Shown one piece after another: positions 20,144 to 28,968 of a stretch of DNA of 46,061 nt; within the stretch, counting starts at the first letter, position 1, and the number at the start of each line of letters is the position of its first letter. This stretch comes from a virus: the IMG/VR virus record IMGVR_UViG_3300037245_001880, positions 1-46,061 of that record, one strand, 5' to 3'. The position numbers and the translations under genes are program-made. Under the pieces are notes generated by a model that saw nothing but the letters and a program-made list of their open reading frames with translations, had not been told where the DNA came from and did no database searches.

Positions 20144-20527
20144 CTAATTTTTACTAAATATTACAGAAAACGAAACCCAAGTATTATTAGCGGGGGGTTG
20201 AATCACAACACTACCATTCAAATGAATGTCCACTCTCCCTTGTGCATCATTACTTATAGTATCACAAATATATCTTTTAGTAGGTCTATATCCTGTTGGT
20301 AAAGCGAACGCTGTAGAGCTTATACTACCGCCTCTAATCATAAAACGTACTTCAATATTGCCATTTGGCGCCGACCTATATTGTGCCGGTATTTCTGTTG
20401 TATTGAAATTTACCCAACTATTTAAAAATGGTGGCTCCCCTGTAGTACCAATAGTATGCCACACCGTACCATTTCTGAGTACATTTAATTCATGGATAAT
20501 ATCTAGTGGGTCTTTCCCCTTAATCAT
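20144..20527 (-). CDS. Tail-tip or fibre-tip protein
   Basis: This 127-residue protein has a pattern seen in the C-terminal domains of siphophage tail fibres and receptor-binding proteins: NSWVNFNTTEIPAQYR, EVRFMIRGGSI, ALPTGYRPTKRYI, HLNGSVVIQP and NTWVSFSVIF. The LP-x-GYRP turn is the hallmark. It overlaps the hub-like protein by four bases and precedes the endolysin. It is probably displayed at the tail tip and may bind the host surface. Confidence 0.72.
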   Translation of the reverse strand: MIKGKDPLDIIHELNVLRNGTVWHTIGTTGEPPFLNSWVNFNTTEIPAQYRSAPNGNIEVRFMIRGGSISSTAFALPTGYRPTKRYICDTISNDAQGRVDIHLNGSVVIQPPANNTWVSFSVIFSKN

Positions 20528-21618
20528 ACTTGTACCTCGATTGCAACCAATTTAACACTGTTATCATTATAATTTATCTCTGTCCTGAATAATTCGAACA
20601 CTTTTTTATCCCAACTTTCGGCACCAAATGTAATAGTGAAATATGTCTCTAAATCTATCCAATTTTCATTTGTTCCCTTTAACGAAAAGTTAATTAACCA
20701 CGGGGCGCGGGGTTCTGTACCAACATTGATATGAGTACGGTTAATATAACATTCTCCAACATATTGAGCACCTACAAGAGATGTATAATATATCTGTGAA
20801 TCAATACCCGCACTTGTAAACCCCGGTAGGTCATGCTCTCCGAAATATTCCTCGCTTTTACTCACAGAGCCTATATTATTAGTATCTGTTATGGGTGTAC
20901 CGGCATCACCACTATAATATATCTGAAATTGGTTTATTATCTCGCTCTCTGTATCTGTAACAAATGGCCTCGTTTTTAGCTCTTTTTCTTTGATATTAAC
21001 CTTCACACCGCCAGCAAACACAGTCCAGTGCTTGAAAAATACTTTCCCGAAACTAGTAAAAGCATCTGCACACCCAAATTCAGCCAATTTCTCTATTGCT
21101 GCCATAACCGTTACGGAGTCTTCCTCTGTTATATTTACTCTAACATAACAGCTATTGGTATCTAGTACGTCAATTGATCTTTGCATTGATGCCGTATCGT
21201 AATCTATCCCGTATGTATCCATTATATTTTGTGCTGCTGTAGCAGGGGTTTCGTCTGCACTACTAGAATATATTATTTTTTGGTTCCACTTTTTGTGGAG
21301 CTTTGATATAGTGATAATTTTGGCCGTTCCCGATTCGTGATCTCGTGTGATATTTCGTATAATACCGTCCCATATGAGGTCGCCATCTGAATTATAGATT
21401 TTTAGTGACTTATAACGCCATTTAATGTCCTTAAAATAGCTATCCGGATTATCTACCGAGTAAAAATTCTTATAATTTTTAACAGTCAATGAGAATTCCG
21501 AGTTTATGAGTTTATCCCTGGAAAAGGTTTTTTCCTCGACTACGTTTATTATCTTGTCTACATGCCCCGCTGCAAATATATCGAAGTCATCTAATATTAT
21601 AATTTTGGGGTCAGCCAT
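20524..21618 (-). CDS. Tail hub/baseplate-like protein
   Basis: This 364-residue protein has features of the siphophage hub or tail-associated protein: an N-terminal MADPKIIILDDFDIF, repeated NSEFSLTVKNYKNFYS and DGIIRNITRDHESGTAKIITIS strands and a later AAQNIMDTYGIDYD domain like gpD/gp27-type hubs. It overlaps the beta-helix gene by one base and precedes the tip protein. It probably joins tail tube and fibre, but I cannot show a precise family. Confidence 0.65.
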   Translation of the reverse strand: MADPKIIILDDFDIFAAGHVDKIINVVEEKTFSRDKLINSEFSLTVKNYKNFYSVDNPDSYFKDIKWRYKSLKIYNSDGDLIWDGIIRNITRDHESGTAKIITISKLHKKWNQKIIYSSSADETPATAAQNIMDTYGIDYDTASMQRSIDVLDTNSCYVRVNITEEDSVTVMAAIEKLAEFGCADAFTSFGKVFFKHWTVFAGGVKVNIKEKELKTRPFVTDTESEIINQFQIYYSGDAGTPITDTNNIGSVSKSEEYFGEHDLPGFTSAGIDSQIYYTSLVGAQYVGECYINRTHINVGTEPRAPWLINFSLKGTNENWIDLETYFTITFGAESWDKKVFELFRTEINYNDNSVKLVAIEVQV

Positions 21619-24600
21619 TAGATTTCCTCCAAATACATTTTAAAACCGGTTTTCCACTCGTTTTTTTGAAAGAAGAATCTTGGTTGTCCATATCTCATAT
21701 CTGGGCTTAATACGTGGCATTCTATAAAGCGTACAACCCAGTCATAGGTACCATCTATTAGTTCGCTGTCATCATCTTCGAGGGTTAAAATAGTATCGTC
21801 GTTCTCTAATATTTTGAAATACTTCTCAATACTCCAATCTATACTAGATACTGTTGCTATCGTATCATTGGGGTCTGATAGTGTTAAAACAGTTGATGTA
21901 TTGCTAACAATAAAATAATAATAACCATTATAAGGAAAAGAATATCCTATCCATTCGTCGATAGTCCACCCTGCCCCCGCTACTGTTAATGTCTTGGCTA
22001 TATTTAAATTACCGTTGCCCGTATTATTATCAAACTTAACACCAGCGTGGTAGCCCCTCAGTTCATCCTCTACGAGACTTTTGGCACTGTCCGTTATAGT
22101 CTTACCAGTTTGGTCTGTTATAGCCCCTGTGCCGCTGTCTATCTGTTGTGTAGGTAATGGGTTGAATCTTACTATTACTCCATCGTCTGATCTGGACTTA
22201 TCGGCACGCTGATATAGGCTGTTAAAAAACTCTACTTTGAGTCTATCGGTATCGTCTGTATATTGACCAGTAGGCCAGCTTAAGTCAAATCCTCGTCTAC
22301 GCCCCTTACTCCAATTCCACTGGGTTCCGGTGCCACTGTTAAAGCTTTTATTGCCTTTTGAGTTAATGAGGTACTTTACTACCCTAGGGTTATATGTAAA
22401 CGTGTGTTTTTTCCAAAAGTCAGAACCTATGGTTCTCGCGATGGCATATACCCCCACATCTCCACCATCACTTGCTGAATCTTTACACGCTGAATTATAA
22501 CTATCTCCCCTTTCTGTAGTTTTAATATTAAAATTTTCACTTCCTACATTTGTATTTACAAATAATGGGTTATTAGTAAAATTTGTAGGTGAGCTTACAT
22601 CTACTAGGATGCTAACACCATCAGTAATACAGCAATATGTAATATTGGTTAGCACTTCGGAATAAATACCATTTATATTATTATTGTGAAAAATAGAATT
22701 TACAATTATAAGACTTGAAGAATCAAAGCCCAAATACAAGCCATATTTATTATTATAAAAATTATTATTAGAAAACGTACTAATGGTATGGTTAGAATAA
22801 ACACCACTAATAGTATTATTATAAAAATTATTTTCGCTTACAATATTTCCTCCATATTTTAAAATTAGTCCCTCACCATTATTATGTATTAAATTATTAT
22901 TGATAATCGCATCAAGGTCTATATTATTGTCGTATAAATCAACCGCCATGCCTTGATTATCATAAATATTACACCACTTAATATTAGTTCCTGTATGATT
23001 TACTGTGTCTAAAATATAAATAGAATTATTATATTGTTCCTGTGCGTCTATTTTAACACCGTTTATTACTACGTCCGATGCATCAATCTCTATAATTCTA
23101 AGGTTTGCCCCCATATTATCAAGTGCTAAATCAGCTCTATAACAAGGACTATCCTCTGAAATACCTAACTGAAATGGTGATGTATCTTTACAAAATTGCG
23201 GGTCTGTTGTTATATTTGTGCCTCCTGCTGTCCATCCACTATTAGTACCATAATTACTATTAGTTATTACTGGAGCTGCTGCACCTGTACCAGTATCAAA
23301 CAAGTCAAAAAGACTACTACTATAAATAATATTATTTTTATATGTTCCATTATCTGTCGCAGTAGCGTTAATTTCTGAATATATGCCGTAACCATTATTA
23401 TAAACAGTATTATTTGCTACTGTTCCACTATAAGTTATTCCTACCGATATAGTTAAATAGACGCCATTTCCAAGACAGTTAAATATCTTATTATTGGTTA
23501 TACTTATTGAATTTGCAGATGTACAGTTAATATTTATTCCATTTCCACTAATATTCTTAATTATGTTTTTTTCTACTGTCATTGAATTTGGAGCTGTTAA
23601 CCACATTCCACCTATACAGTTTATTATTAAATTATTATTTATTGTACTTCCGTTATTGTTTATTACCTGTAATCCAGCGACACTATTATTAGAGTTTTCA
23701 AAGGTATTATCAGAAATTGTTCCCGGATAATTTCCTATTCCTATATCTAAGCAACTATCTGTTGAACCTCTCCTATCAATAGTCCAGCCATGAACATCTA
23801 TATTAGCATTTTGTATACTTATTCCTTGAAACATTTTAGGAGTATAACCATATTCAGGCTCGAATATAAACGGTTGTGTCGGGTTTAAGGCTTCATTAAA
23901 AACACCACCTATCACGGTAGCACCATTTCCACCATAAATAAGATTATATGATTTACCCTCTGCTGCTGGCCGAGCCACAGCAATAGTTAAATATGGATTC
24001 TGCCACGTCCCCCCCCCCGCTCCGTTGACGCCATTTTCATTAAAGAAAACGGCATTAAGATTTTGGTGTACTTGTGATATTTCTCTTGTAACTCTAGCAC
24101 CTACACCCCTTGTGAACGTTGGCGATTGTCCGGCAGATGAATATATACTAATCCCCGCTTTCCCCTGTACTTGTTTTTCGTCATAATTTTCAGAGTCAAG
24201 CGTTTCAATTCCATCGTCATGACTGGCTGCTACTGCTGCATAGGCTGCCGCTTGCGTAAAATAAGGAAGCGTATTATCTCCCAATACAGGAGTGTGTCTT
24301 ATTCCCCCATGCCTCATGGAAGGATCATAATAGGTGCTTCCTGTATCAGACATATAATATGTTCTTGAATTTCCATCAGTTATTATCTCTGCTAAGAATA
24401 GTGTTGTAATTGCACCACGTACGGGAAATGTTATTACAAGTGATGGGTCAACTGTTATGTCTCCTCCATTAGCCTTAATTACAATATACACACCCTGTGC
24501 TGTTACCGTCCCCCCAGGGGTGTGCCCCGCGCCTTGATTTGTTAATAATAATGTTCCATCAAGAGCATATACTTTGGTTTCTTGATTTATGTCTTTTGTT

Positions 24601-24815
24601 GCTGAAAATATAGAGTCACAACCGATAACAGATAATTGCTTTCCAAACTTCCTAACATATGCTATATCTCCAGCTGGGGTTGGTACCACTCTTAATGGGG
24701 TATCGTCCGGATATAATGACAGAAAATCCGCATCTGTACCGACTTGGTTAGTGGGGGTATTATTATAATTAGTCTGGTGTAAATAATTTAAGTTTATCTT
24801 TTCATTGGTAGTCAT
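21618..24815 (-). CDS. Large parallel beta-helix tail protein (tail spike-like)
   Basis: This 1065-residue protein has an N-terminal tail region (about 1-200) and two right-handed parallel beta-helix blocks, rich in Asn and Ile/Val ladders (about 270-560 and 580-800). Each closes with a similar DP/NP-x-F segment (TTDPQF, TNNPLF). The C-terminal 240 residues (about 820-1065; for example KYLINSKGNKSF, RGFDLSWPTG, GYSFPYNGYYYF) look like a separate tail-attachment domain. Parallel beta helices in phages often bind or depolymerise polysaccharide. It sits between the tape measure and the hub. Its Asn-rich coding shows as many AAT codons. Confidence 0.78.
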   Translation of the reverse strand: MTTNEKINLNYLHQTNYNNTPTNQVGTDADFLSLYPDDTPLRVVPTPAGDIAYVRKFGKQLSVIGCDSIFSATKDINQETKVYALDGTLLLTNQGAGHTPGGTVTAQGVYIVIKANGGDITVDPSLVITFPVRGAITTLFLAEIITDGNSRTYYMSDTGSTYYDPSMRHGGIRHTPVLGDNTLPYFTQAAAYAAVAASHDDGIETLDSENYDEKQVQGKAGISIYSSAGQSPTFTRGVGARVTREISQVHQNLNAVFFNENGVNGAGGGTWQNPYLTIAVARPAAEGKSYNLIYGGNGATVIGGVFNEALNPTQPFIFEPEYGYTPKMFQGISIQNANIDVHGWTIDRRGSTDSCLDIGIGNYPGTISDNTFENSNNSVAGLQVINNNGSTINNNLIINCIGGMWLTAPNSMTVEKNIIKNISGNGININCTSANSISITNNKIFNCLGNGVYLTISVGITYSGTVANNTVYNNGYGIYSEINATATDNGTYKNNIIYSSSLFDLFDTGTGAAAPVITNSNYGTNSGWTAGGTNITTDPQFCKDTSPFQLGISEDSPCYRADLALDNMGANLRIIEIDASDVVINGVKIDAQEQYNNSIYILDTVNHTGTNIKWCNIYDNQGMAVDLYDNNIDLDAIINNNLIHNNGEGLILKYGGNIVSENNFYNNTISGVYSNHTISTFSNNNFYNNKYGLYLGFDSSSLIIVNSIFHNNNINGIYSEVLTNITYCCITDGVSILVDVSSPTNFTNNPLFVNTNVGSENFNIKTTERGDSYNSACKDSASDGGDVGVYAIARTIGSDFWKKHTFTYNPRVVKYLINSKGNKSFNSGTGTQWNWSKGRRRGFDLSWPTGQYTDDTDRLKVEFFNSLYQRADKSRSDDGVIVRFNPLPTQQIDSGTGAITDQTGKTITDSAKSLVEDELRGYHAGVKFDNNTGNGNLNIAKTLTVAGAGWTIDEWIGYSFPYNGYYYFIVSNTSTVLTLSDPNDTIATVSSIDWSIEKYFKILENDDTILTLEDDDSELIDGTYDWVVRFIECHVLSPDMRYGQPRFFFQKNEWKTGFKMYLEEI

Positions 24816-24816
24816 A

Positions 24817-26943
24817 TTACGCCCTCTTAGCTGTTCTAATTCCGAATTCTTTCATCTGGTTGCCAAATTGTTCGGGATTCTCCGCATTTACAATAAGGTT
24901 TTCAATATAGAATACGTTCTTTGCCCCGCCCTCTTCGTCTTCCTCTGGTGATATTTTTACTCTCTCTTTTCCAGATGGGTTATCTCCTACTGTTATTGTC
25001 TCTTTTCCATCTGTTACAAAATCTGCACCATGCGGGGCTGCTAAATCGGCTACGCTTGGTATAGGTGTACTGATTATTTTTGCAATTGACACAGCTCCAG
25101 CAGCCCCAACCAATACGGATAGGGGTATATTTGGCAAAGATTTCACGACCGCTGCGGCCGTATCTATTATAGCGGATGCAATACTTGCCGCTTTTTCAAA
25201 ATGCATCATTTTTATTATTTTTTTAGCCTGTTTATTTTTTGCTTCCGTATCGGCAGAATCCATAGAATCGAGTTTGTTTTTCTCAATTCCGACTAAATCT
25301 GATGCTATTGAATTAAATAAAGCTAAATATTGTTTTACTGATTTTGTTCTCTCTTCCCATGCTTTTTTGGCTGCGATAGCCATCTCTTTTTGTTGCTTAT
25401 CCCAAATTCTTTTTATATCATCTGCTGCTGATTGGTTGTCATTAACTATTATGTCCATTCCATCAATTGTAGCCGCACCTTGTGCATTCATCATTTCTTG
25501 GTATCTTTCCTGTACCGATTTAAAGCCATTTGTTAATATATCCTTATTTTCCTCCCAATATAAAGACATTGCCTCGAATCCCTCTTGTGCTTTACTACCT
25601 ACCTTTGTTAATACGGGTAATAATGTTTCGGAGATAGAATTACTGGCACCTGTCACATTAGATACTATTTTATTTTTGAGATTGGAGAAGAATGTGCCAA
25701 CTTTGTTAACTTTCTCCATGACTGCTTCTAGTTTATCACCAAAATGCTCTTGTATGAATTCCCCGATAACTCTAAAACCATCTGTTATCAACTTAATTAC
25801 TTTTAAAAAAGGAGAGGCTAACTCAATTACTAGTTCTTTGAATATTTTAAAATATACCTGTATTTGGGTAACCCCGTTTTTTATGGCATCAACAACATCA
25901 TTAAACCGATCAATTACCCCTTCTTTAAACGCTGCCTTATTATCATTGGCGAAATTCATGATCGTATCTTTAAGCACTAATATTGCTTTTACTACTTTGA
26001 ATATTGCTGTCCAAGCTGCCTTACCGAAGAAAATAAACGGCCGTACTATTGTTCCTATTATTTCCTTTACTAGTGTTAAATAGAAGAACATGCCTTTTAA
26101 AAATTTATTTGTTGCTTCTAATCCCTCTGCTGTTCTAATCCACTTTTTAAATCCCACTACTGTTGGTTGTATTGCACCATTTATTTCTTGTCCAATAACC
26201 GTAGCAACGTCTTGACCCCATGCGGCAATCGTTTTAAAGCTATTTGCCAATGAATCTTGTGTTCTTATATAGTCACCCTGTGCATCACTAGTATCTGCTA
26301 TTGTTTTTTGAAGGATTAGTGTTGCCTTTTCTTGGGTTGTCATTGCCTTTAATGATTTTTTAATACCCTGTTCAAGTGCGAAATTCTTTAATGCTGCCTC
26401 ATTGATATCAACACCGTACTTTTTCATAGGAATTTTTATGCCGGTAATGGCTCCGGTTAAATCTTTTAATGCCTGTTCTGTGGTAATGCCCATGCCCTGG
26501 TTGAATGATGCTAAGTCTCTTGCTAATATAACCAATTCTCCCGACATTCCGGTAGCTGCTTTACGCGCAAAACCCATTGGTACAAGAAAATCCTGTACTG
26601 TGCCAAGAAATTCCGTGGCTGCTTTGGCAGATAATCCATAAGATTCCACCAATTCTTTTCGCATCTCATTTGCTTGTATACTATTATTACGAAATACAGT
26701 ACCGAACTTAGCATTAGCCTCTTCTAAATCTGAGGCCAACATTATGACTTTTTTAAACGCTTGTGCTACTACACCTGTCATAACCGCAGCTACGGCCATA
26801 TATGCACCTTTTAATCCTGGGTTGGCAGATAATGACGTTTTTTTAGTCTGATTTTCTGTTTTTTTAAGTGCTGCATTAGTCTTCTTTAATGCCTTTTCAA
26901 CACTGACGCTATCGCCTTTAATCTTAATAATTAAATCGGCCAT
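24817..26943 (-). CDS. Tail tape measure protein
   Basis: This 708-residue protein has the hallmarks of a tape measure: long helical stretches with heptads (LKKTNAALKKTENQTKK), a membrane-like segment early (AAVAVMTGVVAQAF), several amphipathic segments (KWIRTAEGLEATNKFLKG; IIGTIVRPFIFFGKAAW) and an Ala-rich late segment (IIDTAAAVVKSLPNIP). By the usual 1.5 angstrom per residue it implies a tail of roughly 100 nm. It starts directly after the frameshift chaperone gene. Confidence 0.9.
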   Translation of the reverse strand: MADLIIKIKGDSVSVEKALKKTNAALKKTENQTKKTSLSANPGLKGAYMAVAAVMTGVVAQAFKKVIMLASDLEEANAKFGTVFRNNSIQANEMRKELVESYGLSAKAATEFLGTVQDFLVPMGFARKAATGMSGELVILARDLASFNQGMGITTEQALKDLTGAITGIKIPMKKYGVDINEAALKNFALEQGIKKSLKAMTTQEKATLILQKTIADTSDAQGDYIRTQDSLANSFKTIAAWGQDVATVIGQEINGAIQPTVVGFKKWIRTAEGLEATNKFLKGMFFYLTLVKEIIGTIVRPFIFFGKAAWTAIFKVVKAILVLKDTIMNFANDNKAAFKEGVIDRFNDVVDAIKNGVTQIQVYFKIFKELVIELASPFLKVIKLITDGFRVIGEFIQEHFGDKLEAVMEKVNKVGTFFSNLKNKIVSNVTGASNSISETLLPVLTKVGSKAQEGFEAMSLYWEENKDILTNGFKSVQERYQEMMNAQGAATIDGMDIIVNDNQSAADDIKRIWDKQQKEMAIAAKKAWEERTKSVKQYLALFNSIASDLVGIEKNKLDSMDSADTEAKNKQAKKIIKMMHFEKAASIASAIIDTAAAVVKSLPNIPLSVLVGAAGAVSIAKIISTPIPSVADLAAPHGADFVTDGKETITVGDNPSGKERVKISPEEDEEGGAKNVFYIENLIVNAENPEQFGNQMKEFGIRTAKRA

Positions 26944-26944
26944 T

Positions 26945-27079
26945 TTAACCCTTCATTTTATTTATCGCTGCCTGTGCGGCTCTCCTTGTATTTTTTTTGT
27001 TTTCGTTTCTGACGTCATCATTCATGGATTCTATGCAGATGTTTTTAAAGTACATCGGTGCTTGGGTTAAGAATTCCAT
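26945..27079 (-). CDS. Tail assembly chaperone, downstream frame (44 aa alone)
   Basis: This reading frame is fused to the chaperone gene by a predicted -1 frameshift (see 26945-27468). It also has its own ATG at 27079, with GGAGG seven bases before it, so it might be made separately. The product begins MEFLTQAPMYFKNICIE and ends with a basic helix (TRRAAQAAINKMKG). It ends one base before the tape measure ATG. Confidence 0.7.
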   Translation of the reverse strand: MEFLTQAPMYFKNICIESMNDDVRNENKKNTRRAAQAAINKMKG

Positions 27080-27468
27080 ACTCACGCCTCCGTTAAAGTG
27101 TTTTACTATGCCTAAATACTCTTTTGTGAGTTTTTTTTTTCCTCGTCTACAACGTTTATATACTCATTCAGGAAGACGAATATTTCATTAGCACTTTTAA
27201 TGCCCAGTTGGTTAACAAATTTCTCTACTTTCCGTTTGTTATTTATTGGTGATAAAATGCCAATAATTACGTCTTTCATTATTCTAAACATTCCTTTTTG
27301 GTTGTCTAGGTTATCGGCATCTTTGCCCATTTTGGCAATTTTAGCATATTGGTCTAATAGTGATTCTGGTATATCTGCCTCTACCCAGAATTTAACATCT
27401 ATTGGTATAAGCCCCAGTATTTTGGTTTCTCCAAAAGTAACAAGTTCTCTTTTTATTTTAAAGTTCAT
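26945..27468 (-). CDS. Predicted frameshift product of the tail assembly chaperone (about 174 aa)
   Basis: The upstream gene ends GAA AAA AAA AAC on a run of ten A (27131-27140 on the plus strand). A -1 slip at A AAA AAA continues as K-L-T-K-E-Y-L-G-I-V-K-H-F-N and joins the 44-residue frame with no stop, giving about 174 residues. Siphophages make their tail chaperones this way (lambda gpG/gpGT). Its position directly before the tape measure gene is the usual one. The efficiency cannot be read from sequence. Confidence 0.8.
27112..27468 (-). CDS. Tail assembly chaperone, short form
   Basis: This 118-residue protein begins MNFKIKRELVTFGETKILG, has a helical core (ESLLDQYAKIAKMGKD, FRIMKDVIIGIL, VEKFVNQLGIK) and ends EEKKNSQKSI. 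It lies in the position of lambda gpG, before the tape measure, and its end carries a ten-A slippery run. AGGA lies about eight bases before the ATG. It probably binds the tape measure during tail assembly. Confidence 0.75.
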   Translation of the reverse strand: MNFKIKRELVTFGETKILGLIPIDVKFWVEADIPESLLDQYAKIAKMGKDADNLDNQKGMFRIMKDVIIGILSPINNKRKVEKFVNQLGIKSANEIFVFLNEYINVVDEEKKNSQKSI

Positions 27469-27477
27469 AATATGTTC

Positions 27478-27564
27478 CTAGTTTGTTTTGCTTGTGGGTT
27501 TATCATAACCAATGCTATTAATTGTTAATACTTGTATAGGGTTTAAATATATTTGCGGGGTCAT
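27478..27564 (-). CDS. Possible small peptide gene (28 aa)
   Basis: The reading frame begins MTPQIYLNPIQVLTINS and ends at a TAG shortly before the chaperone. Its ATG overlaps the stop of the preceding gene (ATGA), and it fills the gap between two tail genes. No SD of its own is seen. It may be a real coupled small gene or only a spacer. Confidence 0.4.
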   Translation of the reverse strand: MTPQIYLNPIQVLTINSIGYDKPTSKTN

Positions 27565-27935
27565 AGTTTATCCCTTACTAAGTCTTTTATTTGCTTCGGT
27601 GTTTTCCCTGTCAAGTCTGCAACTACTAAAGCAAGTGCTTTAAGTCGTGCCTCTGCTTTTGTAATATCCTTTGCATTTTCCTCAGCTAATATCATGGCAT
27701 CCTCTTTAGATTTAACATCGGCTTGAATCTCCGTAGCTGTACGGTTGACTTTCTTACCTGACTTGATTTTATAAAGATATATATCTTGCTCGTTTGTGAT
27801 AGGCTCGTGATACATTCTATCGTTATGAGTGCCTATCTCTACCCATCCTTCACCGATAGCAAAGTCTTTAGTCTTGATGTCTACTACTACATTGACTTCA
27901 TTAGTTTTGGCATATAGTTTAATTTCGTTTTCCAT
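27561..27935 (-). CDS. Fibre-associated hypothetical protein (124 aa)
   Basis: The start at 27935 is chosen because GGAG lies six bases before it; a longer reading overlaps the fibre gene end. The product begins MENEIKLYAKTNEVNVVV and has a long charged helix (SKEDAMILAEENAKDITKAEARLKAL). The pattern strand domain plus helical tail is typical of tail fibre assembly proteins (DUF4376-like), and it follows a fibre gene. I infer a chaperone role. Confidence 0.6.
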   Translation of the reverse strand: MENEIKLYAKTNEVNVVVDIKTKDFAIGEGWVEIGTHNDRMYHEPITNEQDIYLYKIKSGKKVNRTATEIQADVKSKEDAMILAEENAKDITKAEARLKALALVVADLTGKTPKQIKDLVRDKL

Positions 27936-27948
27936 TGTGTTCTCCATT

Positions 27949-28968
27949 TTAGTATCCAGCATCCAGTATTATAGTGTCACCATTTTTTAACGAAGCTTGA
28001 CCAGCACTACCATTTGCAGTAGCTGCCGTTGTTGCTCTACCCTGAAAATTATAAATAGTAGTTTCAACTACATCTGAGGCGGTTGATGCCTTTAATACAG
28101 TTAATACAGTTATATCAAATGCTGTAGCACTTGATACTATGGGAGTAGGTGGTCGTATCATTGGCACAGGATGTGGAACGGTAAAAAAACACTGCGTAGT
28201 AAAATAATAATTACATGTATTCATTGGTGTTCTTGAAGGTGCATTATTTCCATCTAATATCCAGCAATAAGCTTGAACTTTTAGAAGAGTACCTAAAATG
28301 TCTTCATTTTGCTTTATCCATTCAGGAACTATATTTGCAGGCAGATTTGTAGGGGTGTCAATTACTCTAAAATATTCTACTGTCACATTAGCAGACGTGC
28401 CCTTGAAAACACATTGTATTAGAGATTGTCCAGTAGCATACAAAGCAACAGGAACGTCAACTCTAACCCATCCACCAGTTAATTTTGATGGAGTAGTATC
28501 TACAATCGTTGTGCTGCCTAGAGTAATATTTAATGACGATAACGAGCCCGAATCAAGAGTATAATACATCATATACGAGCATGATAATTCACTTAATATA
28601 TTGCCGTGAATAATTTCCTTGAATCCATCACCTGTAGTTCCAATACCAACTATTTCAAGAGCATTTTTTTTAGAGCTAAAAGAAGAAACTACAGCGTTAA
28701 ATGTGGCGGAGTTTCTTATAGTCTTAATCATATCGAAAGTGTAGATATCGTTACTTATTGTAGTAGTAAATCCACGCTGATTTATATCGAACCCACCATT
28801 AAGAGCTAAGTTATTAAAGCCGTTAGGTTGTTCTTTAAAAATTATGCTCTCTTTTATCCCTTTTGTTTTGCCATCGCCACCTGTATCCAAATCTTCACTA
28901 TCCGAAATAAGTATTATATCATCATCAGCCAGCGTGTTTTTGGGTGGGTATCCTTCAAATTTAGCCAT
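27949..28968 (-). CDS. Tail fibre-like protein with carbohydrate-binding fold
   Basis: This 339-residue protein has the typical early motif NLALNGGFDINQRG (about 52-65) of phage fibres with a carbohydrate-binding-like beta sandwich. The N-terminal 45 residues (FEGYPPKNTLADDDIILISD) form a virion attachment region. Beta strands follow (SCSYMMYYTLDSG, GGWVRVDVPVALYA). Its position after the tail tube genes is unusual for a fibre. It may be attached along the tail or at the tip. Confidence 0.7.
   Translation of the reverse strand: MAKFEGYPPKNTLADDDIILISDSEDLDTGGDGKTKGIKESIIFKEQPNGFNNLALNGGFDINQRGFTTTISNDIYTFDMIKTIRNSATFNAVVSSFSSKKNALEIVGIGTTGDGFKEIIHGNILSELSCSYMMYYTLDSGSLSSLNITLGSTTIVDTTPSKLTGGWVRVDVPVALYATGQSLIQCVFKGTSANVTVEYFRVIDTPTNLPANIVPEWIKQNEDILGTLLKVQAYCWILDGNNAPSRTPMNTCNYYFTTQCFFTVPHPVPMIRPPTPIVSSATAFDITVLTVLKASTASDVVETTIYNFQGRATTAATANGSAGQASLKNGDTIILDAGY

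Noticed and set aside
25274-26083. Plus-strand reading frame of 269 codons
   Set aside because: It lies wholly inside the tape measure gene on the opposite strand, has no SD or promoter, and its sequence is rich in Ser and hydrophobic residues as expected of an antisense shadow.
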